From Clostridiaceae bacterium (GTDB taxonomy: Bacteria > Bacillota > Clostridia > DSM-8532), in NCBI GenBank assembly GCA_012522505.1, contig JAAYKJ010000213.1, positions 1 to 34,741 of the forward strand: a DNA stretch of 34,741 nt, in the 5' to 3' direction. Positions 25,336 through 33,887 of this stretch are shown here, in pieces; position 1 is the first letter of the stretch; each line of letters begins with the position of its first letter. The position numbers and the translations under genes were made by a program. Under the pieces are notes generated by a model. The model worked only from the letters and a program-made list of their open reading frames with translations. It was not told the origin of the DNA and ran no database searches.

Positions 25336-25388
25336 ATGAGCACACTGATTTTGCCCAGTTTCTTTTGCAAATTGCATTGTGTGCTCAT
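25336..25388 (-). repeat. Ten-base inverted repeat in the malE leader
   Basis: ATGAGCACAC (25388-25379 on the minus strand) and GTGTGCTCAT (25345-25336) are perfect inverted copies separated by 33 bases. Lying downstream of the proposed promoter, they could form a long stem in the leader RNA or be paired protein sites. Confidence 0.55.
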
Positions 25389-25401
25389 TCCTAAAACGTA
25401 T

Positions 25402-25407
25402 GTTATA
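25402..25407 (-). promoter_or_regulatory. Possible second malE promoter -10 element
   Basis: TATAAC at 25407-25402 could be a -10 hexamer. No matching -35 is found at 16-18 bases, so it is weaker than the extended -10 candidate at 25484-25492. Confidence 0.2.
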
Positions 25408-25483
25408 CCGGAAAGCCGCACGGAATAGCTAAGATGGTTACTGAAATGTTAGTGAATTGATGTACTTCGAGTGTTTACCTTGA

Positions 25484-25510
25484 ATATTACCAAATTGTGC
25501 ATACGCTTGC
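25484..25510 (-). promoter_or_regulatory. Candidate malE promoter with LacI-type operator
   Basis: GCAAGCGTATGC (25510-25499) is a near-palindrome with central CG, the form used by LacI-family repressors. Just downstream, TGGTAATAT (25492-25484) is an extended -10 element. The operator would cover the spacer and -35 side. A similar site, GCAAACGGTTGC, lies in front of the lacI gene itself; eight of twelve bases, including the outer GCAA and TGC, are shared. Confidence 0.6.
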
Positions 25511-25527
25511 GCATATAAGCAAAAGAA

Positions 25528-26535
25528 TTATGTAGATTTTCTGACTATCAGCTTCGCTGGAACAATAGCCCTGTCAAAACTTGTATATTCCTTGTTCATA
25601 TCGGCCAGCAGCAATTCAAATGCTTTGGCACCGAGGCTGAATGCATTTACATCCACTGAAGTCAGTGGGGGATTGAAGTATTCGTCCAGCGGAACATTGT
25701 TCACACCTGCCACAGCGATATCATCTGGCACCTTCATTCCTTTTTCGTTCAAATATCTGATTACACCGAAAGCAAGCAGAACGTCACATGCGATTACTGC
25801 GTTCGGCATTATCCCTCTGCCAATCAGTTCCTGGATTAACGCATATCCAGTATCTTCAACGAATTTACCATTGACGATCAGTTCGTCTCTGATTGGAATA
25901 TTGTGTTCCTGTAAGGCCTTCTTATACCCTTCCAGCCTGTCAAGGGTTACATTAAACTCAGGAGATGCACCCAGAAAAGCGATCTCTTTATACCCTCTTT
26001 CGATGAAATGTTTGGTTAAATCATAGCCGATGCATACATTATCATTGTCTACCCAGTTAACTTCCCGTTCAGATTCCGGCCTTCCGACAACAACAAAGGG
26101 AAACTTCATCTGCTTCAGTTCATCGACCGACGGATTCTTCACCCTGGAAGCCAATAAAATGATGCCCGATGTGATACCGCTTTTTGCAAACTCGGTAACA
26201 ACCTTCTTTTCCTCTGTGGCACTATTGACACTGGATATTAAAATTTTATACTTGTTTTTATATGCAATGGACGCTATTCCGCTTAATATCTCTGGAAAAA
26301 ACGGATGCTGGAAGGCTTTTTCAGTTGAACCGGTAACGACGACCCCAATAATTTTTGTAGACTTGTTCGCCAATGAACGGGCGATCATATTGGGATGGTA
26401 GTTCATCTCTTCCATCAGCTTTAAAATGCGTTCGCGGGTTTTCTTGCTGATTCGTGGATTGTTTGCAATTGTTCTGGAAACAGTTGAAGGTGAGACATTC
26501 GCAGCCTTTGCAATATCGTTGATCGTAACTGACAC
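25528..26535 (-). CDS. LacI-family repressor of the maltodextrin operon
   Basis: This 335-residue regulator has a helix-turn-helix and hinge at residues 1-60 (TINDIAKAANVSPSTVSRTI, then YHPNMIARSLAN) and a periplasmic-binding-like effector domain. I start at GTG 26535, where GGAGG stands seven bases upstream and the helix-turn-helix begins at once. The frame reaches 26574, but that part overlaps the operator. It lies directly upstream of malE on the same strand and resembles MalR-type regulators. Paired operator-like sites at its own promoter and before malE suggest autoregulation and control of the transport operon, relieved by maltose or a maltodextrin. The effector is inferred from context. 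Confidence 0.92.
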   Translation of the reverse strand: MSVTINDIAKAANVSPSTVSRTIANNPRISKKTRERILKLMEEMNYHPNMIARSLANKSTKIIGVVVTGSTEKAFQHPFFPEILSGIASIAYKNKYKILISSVNSATEEKKVVTEFAKSGITSGIILLASRVKNPSVDELKQMKFPFVVVGRPESEREVNWVDNDNVCIGYDLTKHFIERGYKEIAFLGASPEFNVTLDRLEGYKKALQEHNIPIRDELIVNGKFVEDTGYALIQELIGRGIMPNAVIACDVLLAFGVIRYLNEKGMKVPDDIAVAGVNNVPLDEYFNPPLTSVDVNAFSLGAKAFELLLADMNKEYTSFDRAIVPAKLIVRKST

Positions 26536-26558
26536 AACATGACCTCCATTTTGTTTGT

Positions 26559-26570
26559 GCAACCGTTTGC
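26559..26570 (-). promoter_or_regulatory. LacI-type operator before lacI
   Basis: GCAAACGGTTGC is a near-palindrome with a central CG. It starts ten bases after the -10 element, covering the early transcribed region, a normal place for a repressor to act. It resembles the site at 25499-25510. Confidence 0.65.
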
Positions 26571-26579
26571 TCACTTTCT

Positions 26580-26608
26580 ATCATACACTCTACTTTATTT
26601 TCTGTCAA
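26580..26608 (-). promoter_or_regulatory. Sigma-A promoter of the lacI-type gene
   Basis: TTGACA (26608-26603), a 17-base spacer and TATGAT (26585-26580) form a near-consensus promoter 45 bases before the GTG start. Confidence 0.85.
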
Positions 26609-26685
26609 TGGTTTCTATGCTATTTATTTTTATTTATTTCCAGATAAAAGAATTGCATTGGTAAGGCAGCGCATACCGCGCACAC

Positions 26686-26715
26686 ATAACAAAAGCCCTG
26701 ATTTCTCAGGGCTTT
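26686..26715 (-). terminator. Terminator of rnpB
   Basis: AAAGCCCTGA (26715-26706), loop GAAA and TCAGGGCTTT (26701-26692) form a perfect 10-base-pair hairpin followed by TGTT. It lies just past the RNase P RNA. Confidence 0.9.
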
Positions 26716-26719
26716 ACAG

Positions 26720-27081
26720 TATTGAGCAAGCCTATAAGCCGGGTTCTGTATTGGATGATCATCTATCTAGGCTGGGCATTACTGCGCAGCTCAAGCCACC
26801 TCTGAGGACTGGCGGGCAACCAATGCGTCCTCTTCACGGTGTTGCTCCAGACGGGGTTTGCAGAGCATTTCCTGTCGCCAGGAAACCGGTGAGCTCTTAC
26901 CTCACCTTTCCATCCTTACCCAATAAAATGCATTGCATTCTATTCGGCGGTTTATTTCTGTTGCACTTTCCTTCAAGTCACCTTGACCGGGAGTTACCCG
27001 GCACCCTGCCCTATGGAGCCCGGACTTTCCTCGTATACGGCCTTTCGGCATGTACACGCGATCATCTGGCTTACTCAATAT
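26720..27081 (-). ncRNA. rnpB: RNase P RNA, type A
   Basis: On the minus strand the conserved 5' block GAGGAAAGTCCGGGCTCCAT (27033-27014) is followed by AGGGCAGGGTGCCGGGTAA and later GTGCAACAGAAA. The 3' part has the conserved ACAGAACCCGGCTTAT. The ends pair as TATTGAGTAAGCC with GGCTTGCTCAATA (helix P1, one G-U), which sets the ends to within a few bases. A length of about 362 bases and the layout match the ancestral type A, usual in clostridia, rather than the Bacillus type B. The RNA is the catalytic part of the enzyme that matures tRNA 5' ends. Confidence 0.95.
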
Positions 27082-27248
27082 GTAGTTTCATCAAATGCCC
27101 TACGACCACTGCCTGGCCTAAAGGCCACGAATAGAGGAAGTGTATTTTTAGTCGCAAGGCGAATATGCGGGGAGAAACCGATTTAAGTGGCTGCTGTTAT
27201 TATGCATGCAGCGCACATCGTTTCCGGATATGCTATGGCAGAACAAAC

Positions 27249-28343
27249 CTATCTGCTTTGAAATATATCCTGCCCATAGTGCTCAAAAATTATAACATCA
27301 TGAAACCGATCTTTCAATACCTCAGATATTCCCTTAATAAACATTTTTTCGGTATGGTAATGCCCGGCATCTACGGTGAATATGCCTGCCTCAGCCAATT
27401 CCTGTGCATCATGATATTTCAGATCCCCTGTCACCAGTGCATCAACCCTCTTGGATTTCAGTGCTTTAACATCACCATCAAAGCTTCCGCAGAAGACTGC
27501 AACGCTACTGATCTGACTTGCCGTTCCGGATGTTCGTACATTCTTCACCTGTAGTTTCTCTTTTACCAGTTCAACAAACTCATTTTCCGAAAGACTTTTC
27601 GTCAGGTTACCTGTCCTGCCCAGACTATATTCTATACCAGGCTGTTCAAGACGATATATGTCATAAGCAACTTCTTCATAGGGATGAACTCGCAGCATAC
27701 TTTGAACCGCATCGGCAATCCTGTTTTGCGGTATAATGGTTTCCAGCCGGATTTCCTGAACGGTTTCAAGCTTACCTGTCCGTCCAATATAAGGGTTTGT
27801 TCCCTCGTGTGGCCTGAAGGTTCCGTTTCCTTTCGTTGAAAAGCCGCAATCACTGTAATTCCCAATCCAACCTGCACCTGATTCATACAGGGCATTTTGC
27901 ACCTTTTCAAAGCTATCCTCTGGAATAAATACCACCAACTTGAAAAAAGTTTCCCGGTAATGTGTTTTCAAACCCTTGATGTCTTGCAGTTCTAGTGCTC
28001 GAGCCAGATAATCATTCAAACCGTTTTGGGCCACATCATAATTTGTGTGTGCTGCATACACACAGATCTCTTCCCGGATGCAATCGGCCAACATGCCCCC
28101 TTTTCCGTAACCCGTGTGTATGCTTTTCATCGGTCGGAACATGATGGGATGGTGGGATATGACCATCTGAACCTTTTCCTTTTTGGCTTTTTCCAATGCC
28201 TCCTGTGTAAAATCCAGACATACCAAAACTTTTTGAACATGACTGTCTGGATTCCCCCACTGCAAACCAGAGTTGTCATAGCTCTCCTGCAAGTACAGGG
28301 GTGCCTTCTGTTCCAAAAAAGCAATGATATCTTTACATTTCAT
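27249..28343 (-). CDS. Nif3-like dinuclear metal-centre protein (YqfO type)
   Basis: This 364-residue protein belongs to the Nif3/GTP cyclohydrolase I type 2 family. Metal-binding segments are visible: VISHHPIMFRP, VYAAHTNYD, and near the C-terminus VDAGHYHTE. The central 120 residues form the inserted PII-like domain found in YqfO proteins (FKLVVFIPEDSFEKVQNAL, then YDIYRLEQPG). ATG 28343 is chosen because AAGGG stands ten bases upstream; GTG 28352 is too close to that site. The gene follows trmK, as in many Bacillota, but after 249 bases rather than nearly touching it. The molecular function of the family is unresolved. Confidence 0.9.
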   Translation of the reverse strand: MKCKDIIAFLEQKAPLYLQESYDNSGLQWGNPDSHVQKVLVCLDFTQEALEKAKKEKVQMVISHHPIMFRPMKSIHTGYGKGGMLADCIREEICVYAAHTNYDVAQNGLNDYLARALELQDIKGLKTHYRETFFKLVVFIPEDSFEKVQNALYESGAGWIGNYSDCGFSTKGNGTFRPHEGTNPYIGRTGKLETVQEIRLETIIPQNRIADAVQSMLRVHPYEEVAYDIYRLEQPGIEYSLGRTGNLTKSLSENEFVELVKEKLQVKNVRTSGTASQISSVAVFCGSFDGDVKALKSKRVDALVTGDLKYHDAQELAEAGIFTVDAGHYHTEKMFIKGISEVLKDRFHDVIIFEHYGQDIFQSR

Positions 28344-28376
28344 ACCGTTCACACCCTTACGATCATTTTCCAGTTC

Positions 28377-28405
28377 ATCATAACAGATATCCCATAAACC
28401 TTCAA
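28377..28405 (-). promoter_or_regulatory. Promoter of the Nif3-like gene
   Basis: TTGAAG (28405-28400), 17 bases and TATGAT (28382-28377) with an extended TG one base earlier give a strong candidate. It lies 34 bases before the start codon. Confidence 0.7.
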
Positions 28406-28592
28406 CGCAGCAGTTGCATCAAGGATGCTGCGGACTGGCCATCTCGAGCGCAGCAGCCTGTTGCATGGACTTACCCGCCTGATACGCACAAGGCGCAATG
28501 CATGTCATGATTAAAAGCCGCATTCGCAGGGCAAGGTGTAACCTTCTCTGAGCCTTCTTCCATATGATTTTTGTGCGACTACTACGGCCATG
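28406..28592. other. Spacer between trmK and the Nif3-like gene
   Basis: No gene is seen in this comparatively GC-rich stretch. A 7-base-pair hairpin, CGCAGCA/TGCTGCG with a 13-base loop, sits at 28406-28432, directly upstream of the next promoter. There is no T tract. No terminal repeats or transposase trace were found by eye. Confidence 0.4.
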
Positions 28593-29288
28593 CTATGTGT
28601 TCAGCCACCGGTATGCTTCCTTTAGTTGTTCGAGGAGCACAAACGCTTTTTTATACATTTTTTCGCATTGTTCAGATTTTGCAATCCCATTGACGATTCT
28701 TGTTTGTATTTGGATTCGTCTATCCAAATAGGCTTTCAACAGCGGATCACTGTTTTCAAACAAAACTCGACCAACATGGTAATACAGGTTTTGGTCCTGC
28801 CGGATGATACCATCAAAAACAGCCCGAATAACAACGTATATTCGCCCTTCATCCCGAACCAGGGCTTCTTTCTCTATCCTAAAACCCTTTTGAAGAAGAA
28901 ACTCACGAAGAACCTCTTCTTTGTATAAGGGCTGAAGAACAAGAGCCTTTGCTTTTTCAACAGTTTTCAAAGAGGCCTCAAGAATCTGGGAAATGACGAT
29001 CCCGCCCATACCGGCTATGACAAAAGAATCACATTCTCCATCCTGTATCGGTTTGATACCATACCCCATGCGAAGCTCAATTTTGTCGGAAAGCCCATAC
29101 TTTTCAATGTTTCTGGCAGCCTTTATTAATGGACCCTTTCTTACATCGGTCGCAATAACCTTCTGGCATTTTCCGGATTGCACCAGATAGACAGGGATGT
29201 ATGCATGGTCTGTACCGATATCTGCCGGCTTCTCACAGCCTTCCAGCATGGATGCTACTTTAAGAAGCCTCCCCTGTAAATGGATCAT
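28593..29288 (-). CDS. trmK: tRNA (adenine-22-N1)-methyltransferase TrmK
   Basis: This 231-residue Rossmann-fold methyltransferase methylates A22 in the D-loop of some tRNAs using S-adenosylmethionine. Characteristic segments are RLLKVASML, ADIGTDHAYIPVYL (the S-adenosylmethionine pocket, about 22-35), ATDVRKGPLIKA, IAGMGGIVISQIL and LVLQPLYKEEVLREFL. The C-terminal 70 residues form the helical, coiled-coil-like extension of the family. AAGGGG precedes ATG 29288 by seven bases. It has its own promoter downstream of the tRNA terminator and precedes the Nif3-like gene, a common Bacillota pairing. Confidence 0.94.
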   Translation of the reverse strand: MIHLQGRLLKVASMLEGCEKPADIGTDHAYIPVYLVQSGKCQKVIATDVRKGPLIKAARNIEKYGLSDKIELRMGYGIKPIQDGECDSFVIAGMGGIVISQILEASLKTVEKAKALVLQPLYKEEVLREFLLQKGFRIEKEALVRDEGRIYVVIRAVFDGIIRQDQNLYYHVGRVLFENSDPLLKAYLDRRIQIQTRIVNGIAKSEQCEKMYKKAFVLLEQLKEAYRWLNT

Positions 29289-29347
29289 ATCTGTTCCCCT
29301 TTCTCAAAACCTTCCGCATCAGGGGGATTGATTCATATTCCATACGT

Positions 29348-29376
29348 ATTTTAAGTGAAGTTTTTCCGCAATCCAA
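29348..29376 (-). promoter_or_regulatory. Promoter of trmK
   Basis: TTGGAT (29376-29371), 17 bases and TAAAAT (29353-29348) lie 60 bases before the trmK start. Confidence 0.6.
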
Positions 29377-29443
29377 AACACTATACATGCCTCGTTCCAA
29401 GCTGCATGGGTAAACCAGAAGCAGAAAATATCATCAAGCACAT

Positions 29444-29473
29444 GAAAAAGGATGGATACTAATCTATCCATCC
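29444..29473 (-). terminator. Terminator of the tRNA pair
   Basis: GGATGGATA, a 6-base loop and TATCCATCC form a perfect 9-base-pair stem running into TTTTT. It starts seven bases after the encoded CCA of the second tRNA. Confidence 0.92.
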
Positions 29474-29479
29474 CGTATC

Positions 29480-29556
29480 TGGTGGGCCTTCAGGGACTCG
29501 AACCCCGGACCAACCGGTTATGAGCCGGTTGCTCTAACCAACTGAGCTAAAGGCCC
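29480..29556 (-). tRNA. tRNA with CAT anticodon (Met or lysidine-modified Ile2)
   Basis: The cloverleaf reads GGGCCTT at the 5' end and AAGGCCC at the 3' end, with discriminator A and an encoded CCA. The anticodon loop is CTCATAA, flanked by an AACCGG/CCGGTT region. It is not an initiator tRNA, because the acceptor has a normal first pair. C4-G69 and C5-G68, pairs favoured by the lysidine synthase TilS, and the similarity I recall to Bacillus tRNA-Ile2 lean towards Ile2, but elongator Met cannot be ruled out. Length 77 bases. Confidence 0.93.
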
Positions 29557-29559
29557 GTG

Positions 29560-29635
29560 TGGCTCCTCAAGTTGGACTCGAACCAACGACCCTGCGGTTA
29601 ACAGCCGCATGCTCTACCGACTGAGCTATTGAGGA
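29560..29635 (-). tRNA. tRNA-Asn (GTT)
   Basis: A 76-base cloverleaf starts TCCTCAA and ends TTGAGGA with discriminator G and an encoded CCA. The anticodon loop CTGTTAA gives GTT. It is first in a two-tRNA transcript, separated from the next by three bases. Confidence 0.95.
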
Positions 29636-29659
29636 ACGTCAATTTGTGGCGCAAGTTAT

Positions 29660-29688
29660 ATTATACTGTCCAAACGCTGTTTGGTCAA
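29660..29688 (-). promoter_or_regulatory. Strong sigma-A promoter of the tRNA pair
   Basis: TTGACC (29688-29683), exactly 17 bases and TATAAT (29665-29660) lie 25 bases before tRNA-Asn. It is among the best promoter matches in the window. Confidence 0.92.
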
Positions 29689-30082
29689 GAGGAAAAGTAT
29701 TTCTTGCACAGTGTTTTTTATCGGAAAGTGCTACTGTTCAAGACCCCAGTATTTTAGTTATGACTGTACAATACCAGAAGCTGCCTCATCTGCAAGAGCT
29801 GTGTCGTCCGGCTTAAGTGTTCTTAACGCTTCACACTAAAATTCGCAACATTAACATTAATGTAGCACATCTTGCGGAGCAAAAGTACATGGCAAGCCAA
29901 AACCCATAAAAAAGCATTTTTTACTCAAACATTCGACTTATTTCCCCCGCCATGACTATACCTCTCCAAGATTCATTGCACTATTGTTTCCTAACATTGC
30001 ACAGTCACATCTATTTAGTTACCTGTGAGCAGTAAATCAAACGATCGAGACCCATCTCCATAATGTGGGTTGGGGGTTGATC
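29689..30082. other. Gene-free stretch between paaK and the tRNAs
   Basis: About 390 AT-rich bases without a supported gene. A ten-codon frame on the minus strand (MAGEISRMFE) follows a GAGAGG but is too short to call. ACATTAATGT at 29854-29863 is a perfect 10-base palindrome next to a partial direct repeat. No convincing terminator for paaK is seen: the best stem, ACCCA/TGGGT, is weak. Confidence 0.4.
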
Positions 30083-31387
30083 TTATTTTACCCGCTTGTC
30101 GATAACTCTTTTCGCTTTGCCTTCGCTTCTTTGAATGCTCTTCGGTTCCAGAAGGCGAACCCTGCAGGTTAAACCAAGAATGCTTTCTATATTGTGCCTG
30201 ATTTTATGCTCTGCCTTTTCAACCTGTCTGACCGCATCGGAAAACATATCCGGTGTCATTTCCACATGGACCTCCAGGTTATCCAGCGTACCAACCCTTT
30301 CCACAACCAGCTGGTAGTGCGGCGATGAAAGCCCCAATTCTAGAAGAGCGCTTTCGATCTGCGACGGGAAAACATTCACACCACGGATGATGAGCATATC
30401 GTCACTGCGACCAGTTACCTTCCCCATTCGAATCTGTGTTCTGCCACATTCACATTTTTCGCTGTTCAGGCGGCAAATATCTCTGGTGCGATAACGGATC
30501 AATGGAAGAGCTTCTTTCGTGATACAGGTAAATACCAGTTCCCCTTCAGACCCTGGCGGTAAAGGTTCTTCGGTTTCCGGATCAATAATTTCAACAATAA
30601 AATGGTCCTCTTGGATGTGAAGTCCGTTTTGATACTCACATTCTATGGAGACTCCGGGACCGATGATTTCTGACAATCCATAGATATCAATTGCCATAAT
30701 CCCCATCTGTTCTTCGATTTCCTTACGCATCTCTTCGGTCCAGGGTTCAGCTCCGAACACACCTGCTTTCAGTTTTAAATCCTTTTTCGGATCAATATTC
30801 ATCTCTTTCATGGTTTCGGCCAAATACAGCGCGTAAGACGGTGTACATGTCAGGATTGTTGAGCCGAAATCCTGCATAATTTCGATTTGCCTTTTTGTAT
30901 TCCCACCGGATATCGGGATAACCGTGGCCCCAATTTTTTCAGCACCATAATGAACACCCAAACCACCAGTGAACAGACCATACCCGTATGCCACATGGAC
31001 AAAATCTGACTTGTCTGCTCCCGCTGCGGTCAGACACCGTGCAATGAGTTCGGTCCATATGTCGATATCCTTTGCCGTATACCCCACTACTGTCCTTTTC
31101 CCGGTTGTCCCGGTGGAGGCATGGATACGAACCACTTCGTCCATTGGGGCAGAAAACATTCCATAAGGATAAGTATCTCTCAAATCCTGCTTATAGGTAA
31201 AGGGCAACTTGCGAAGATCCTGTACAGTATTGATATCCCCAGGTTCGACCCCTTTGTCCTTCATTTTTTGTCTGAAATAATTAACATTGGAATAAACCCG
31301 TTGTACCGTGTTACGAAGCCTTTCCCCCTGAAGCTCCATCAGTTTTTCGCGATCCATGCATTCGTATTCAGCATTCCAAATCCCCAT
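30083..31387 (-). CDS. paaK: Phenylacetate-CoA ligase family (aryl acid AMP-forming ligase)
   Basis: This 434-residue adenylate-forming enzyme joins coenzyme A to aryl acids such as phenylacetate. Motifs are the nucleotide loop [14 protein letters not shown] (about 93-106), [27 protein letters not shown] and the hinge [20 protein letters not shown]. Cysteines at CECG lie between the last two. ATG 31387 has GGGAGG six bases upstream; the frame to 31444 adds an unsupported hydrophobic stretch. It is third in the operon after iorA and iorB, so it may interconvert aryl-CoA made by the oxidoreductase with free acid, or activate imported arylacetates. Direction in the cell is inferred. Confidence 0.92.
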   Translation of the reverse strand: MGIWNAEYECMDREKLMELQGERLRNTVQRVYSNVNYFRQKMKDKGVEPGDINTVQDLRKLPFTYKQDLRDTYPYGMFSAPMDEVVRIHASTGTTGKRTVVGYTAKDIDIWTELIARCLTAAGADKSDFVHVAYGYGLFTGGLGVHYGAEKIGATVIPISGGNTKRQIEIMQDFGSTILTCTPSYALYLAETMKEMNIDPKKDLKLKAGVFGAEPWTEEMRKEIEEQMGIMAIDIYGLSEIIGPGVSIECEYQNGLHIQEDHFIVEIIDPETEEPLPPGSEGELVFTCITKEALPLIRYRTRDICRLNSEKCECGRTQIRMGKVTGRSDDMLIIRGVNVFPSQIESALLELGLSSPHYQLVVERVGTLDNLEVHVEMTPDMFSDAVRQVEKAEHKIRHNIESILGLTCRVRLLEPKSIQRSEGKAKRVIDKRVK

Positions 31388-31460
31388 AACTGTCCTCCCA
31401 TTCAACCATTTTATAATTGCAATACATATCAACAAGGCGGGCATTTATCGCCTCGTGACC

Positions 31461-32048
31461 CTACACTGTGCCTCCTGCCAGCTGGTAACCCTCATCGAAA
31501 GCCTTCAGATTCAGATCCACAAATTTTGCCTTCACTGTTTCCCGGATGGCTTCATGCCATATTTCCTTTTCAATTTCAGTGCTTTTTGCCATTAAACCAA
31601 CCATGACAATATTCAAGACTTTGATATTCCCCAGCCTTCTGGCTACTTCAAGAGCATCGATCACCCTTACACCCGAAAATTTCCCCCGTATTTTTTCCAG
31701 TATATCATCGGGATACTTAGCTTTGCCGATGATAACCGGCATGGGGTCGATCTGTTGATCGTTTATGATAATCGTACCGGTTTTCTTGACATAATCAACC
31801 CAGCGAAGGGCTTCAAGCTTTTCAAAACATAGCAGGATATCGGCCTCGCCCTTTTCAATGATAGGAGAATTCACACTTTTTCCAATCCGAACATAGGTGA
31901 TAACACTGCCGCCCCTCTGGGCCATGCCGTGCACCTCTGACATTTTTACATCATATCCGGCCTTAACCGCTGCGGCACCCACAACGCGACTGGTTAAAAG
32001 AGTTCCCTGCCCGCCTACGCCAACTATCATAATGGAAATATTACGCAT
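31461..32048 (-). CDS. iorB: Indolepyruvate ferredoxin oxidoreductase beta subunit
   Basis: This 195-residue protein belongs to the pyruvate/ketoisovalerate oxidoreductase gamma-domain family. It begins ISIMIVGVGGQGTLLTSRVV and contains VHGMAQRGGSVITYVRIG, both typical of IorB. It partners IorA in oxidative decarboxylation of indolepyruvate, phenylpyruvate and similar keto acids to aryl-CoA with reduction of ferredoxin. I start at ATG 32048, overlapping the iorA 3' end by eight bases, with AGGTAGG in iorA as the ribosome site. A GTG at 32057 is possible but less likely. Confidence 0.94.
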   Translation of the reverse strand: MRNISIMIVGVGGQGTLLTSRVVGAAAVKAGYDVKMSEVHGMAQRGGSVITYVRIGKSVNSPIIEKGEADILLCFEKLEALRWVDYVKKTGTIIINDQQIDPMPVIIGKAKYPDDILEKIRGKFSGVRVIDALEVARRLGNIKVLNIVMVGLMAKSTEIEKEIWHEAIRETVKAKFVDLNLKAFDEGYQLAGGTV

Positions 32049-33786
32049 TGATGCCACCTACCTTTTCCAACGCACCGAATTTGCAGACCTTCACGCACAA
32101 ATCACATCCCACACAAAGGGCATCATTGATGCGTATGCCGCTACCAGTGTCTACTATTGCTGGGCAACCCAAGCGCATGCATACCTTGCAGTATTTGCAT
32201 TTCTCGTCGTTTACGGTAACCTTTCCCTGATACTTCACTTGTTTTAGAAGTGCACAAGGCCGCTGGGCAATGATCACGGATGGCTCTTCTGCTGCGATTT
32301 CTTCTTTCAGCACTTTTTCGAACCCCTCCAGATCAAACGGATCACACACTTTAACCCTGTCTATACCTATCGCCTGGCATAGCTTTATCAGATCTAGCTG
32401 CCGCGTTGGCTCCCCTTTGATTGTTAACCCGGTTGCGGGATTATCCTGATGACCAGTCATACCCGTAATGGAATTGTCCAGGATGATTACGGTGGATGTT
32501 CCCTTATTATAAACGATATCGATAAGCCCGGTAATTCCGGAATGAACAAAAGTGGAATCACCGATAACTGCGACGGTTTTAGCTCCGGCTTCGCGCCCAA
32601 GGGCTTTTTCCATACCGTGCGCTATCCCTATGCTGGCACCCATGCATACACAGGAATCCATAGCTTCAAGCGGAGCCAATGTGCCGAGTGTATAGCAACC
32701 GATATCACCCGATACCCTAAGCTTGTTCTTCTTCAGAACGTAGAAAACACCACGGTGGGGACAACCTGGGCAAAGTACCGGCGGTCTGGCGGGAACATCC
32801 AGGTTGATATCCGTTTTGCCGCCTGGGTTAATGCCTAATACGCTCTCTTTAAGAAGGCTTGCACTGTATTCACCAAGCACAGGCAGTTTTTCCTTTCCAA
32901 TGCATGGAATGCCTCTTTCTTTCAAAAATCCTTCAATAAATGGTTCCAATTCTTCAATGATATATAGTTTTTTAACTTGAGCTGCAAACTCAGTGACCAA
33001 TTTTTCGGGCAGTGGGTATACCATCCCAAGCTTCAGATAAGAAACATCCCCGAAAGCCTCTTTGGCATATTGATATGAAATACCGCTGGTAATGACACCT
33101 ATTTCTTTACTTCCCCAGATAACCTGATTCAGCTCGGTGTCCTCGGCAAACGCATTTAGACGTTTCATCCGTTCCTCGATAGCTACACGTCTTTTTCTAG
33201 CCATTGCCGGCATCATGACATATTTCCCCGGATCCTTTTGATAATCTTTCAGAAGAACCTCCTGCCGTTCTTCAAGCGTAACCAGACTTTGGGAATGAGA
33301 AATACGAGTTGATAGCCGTAAGATGAAGGGTGTATCAAACTGTTCGCTGAGCTCCAGTGCTTTTTTTATATAATCTTTGCATTCTTGGCTATCGGATGGT
33401 TCCAGCATTGGAACCTTGGCTGCCCTGGCATAATGACGGCTGTCCTGTTCATTTTGGGAGCTGTGCATCCCGGGGTCATCTGCAACACAAATGACCAGCC
33501 CGCCGTTAACCCCCGTGTAAGATGCAGTGAACAGCGGATCTGCAGCTACATTCAGCCCAACATGCTTCATCGCACATACCGAACGTGCTCCGGCAAAGGA
33601 TGCGCCAAGAGCTACTTCCAAAGCTACCTTTTCGTTTGGTGCCCATTCTGAATATATTTCATCATAAGTTGCTATTTTTTCAGTAATTTCGGTACTGGGA
33701 GTACCCGGATATGCTGATGCAACAGTTACCCCCGCTTCATACGCGCCCCGGGCAATTGCTTCGTTGCCAAGCATCAGTTTTTTCAT
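32041..33786 (-). CDS. iorA: Indolepyruvate ferredoxin oxidoreductase alpha subunit
   Basis: This 581-residue protein has an N-terminal pyrimidine-binding domain (SAYPGTPSTEITE, NEKVALEVALGASFAGAR) and a thiamine-diphosphate domain with GDSTFVHSG (409-417) and LDNSITGMTG (Asn438). Two C-terminal 4Fe-4S motifs use Cys530/533/536/541 and Cys558/561/564/568. With IorB it oxidises arylpyruvates derived from aromatic amino acids and passes electrons to ferredoxin. This marks an anaerobic amino-acid-using metabolism. The last cluster motif ends Cys-Lys-Phe-Gly instead of the frequent Cys-Pro. GGAGA precedes ATG 33786 by ten bases. It is first in the operon. Confidence 0.96.
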   Translation of the reverse strand: MKKLMLGNEAIARGAYEAGVTVASAYPGTPSTEITEKIATYDEIYSEWAPNEKVALEVALGASFAGARSVCAMKHVGLNVAADPLFTASYTGVNGGLVICVADDPGMHSSQNEQDSRHYARAAKVPMLEPSDSQECKDYIKKALELSEQFDTPFILRLSTRISHSQSLVTLEERQEVLLKDYQKDPGKYVMMPAMARKRRVAIEERMKRLNAFAEDTELNQVIWGSKEIGVITSGISYQYAKEAFGDVSYLKLGMVYPLPEKLVTEFAAQVKKLYIIEELEPFIEGFLKERGIPCIGKEKLPVLGEYSASLLKESVLGINPGGKTDINLDVPARPPVLCPGCPHRGVFYVLKKNKLRVSGDIGCYTLGTLAPLEAMDSCVCMGASIGIAHGMEKALGREAGAKTVAVIGDSTFVHSGITGLIDIVYNKGTSTVIILDNSITGMTGHQDNPATGLTIKGEPTRQLDLIKLCQAIGIDRVKVCDPFDLEGFEKVLKEEIAAEEPSVIIAQRPCALLKQVKYQGKVTVNDEKCKYCKVCMRLGCPAIVDTGSGIRINDALCVGCDLCVKVCKFGALEKVGGINA

Positions 33787-33859
33787 AAGTTCTATCTCTC
33801 CTCACAATAGATCGCATGACCCACAGTTTTTTTACATGTAATTAACGCCTTAATACTAT

Positions 33860-33887
33860 ATTATACATGAATCAAATTCGATGTAAA
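33860..33887 (-). promoter_or_regulatory. Promoter of the iorA-iorB-paaK operon
   Basis: TTTACA (33887-33882), 16 bases and consensus TATAAT (33865-33860) lie 73 bases before iorA. Confidence 0.75.

Noticed and set aside
26658-27134. Long plus-strand frame over the RNase P region
   Set aside because: The conserved RNase P RNA motifs on the other strand explain the sequence.
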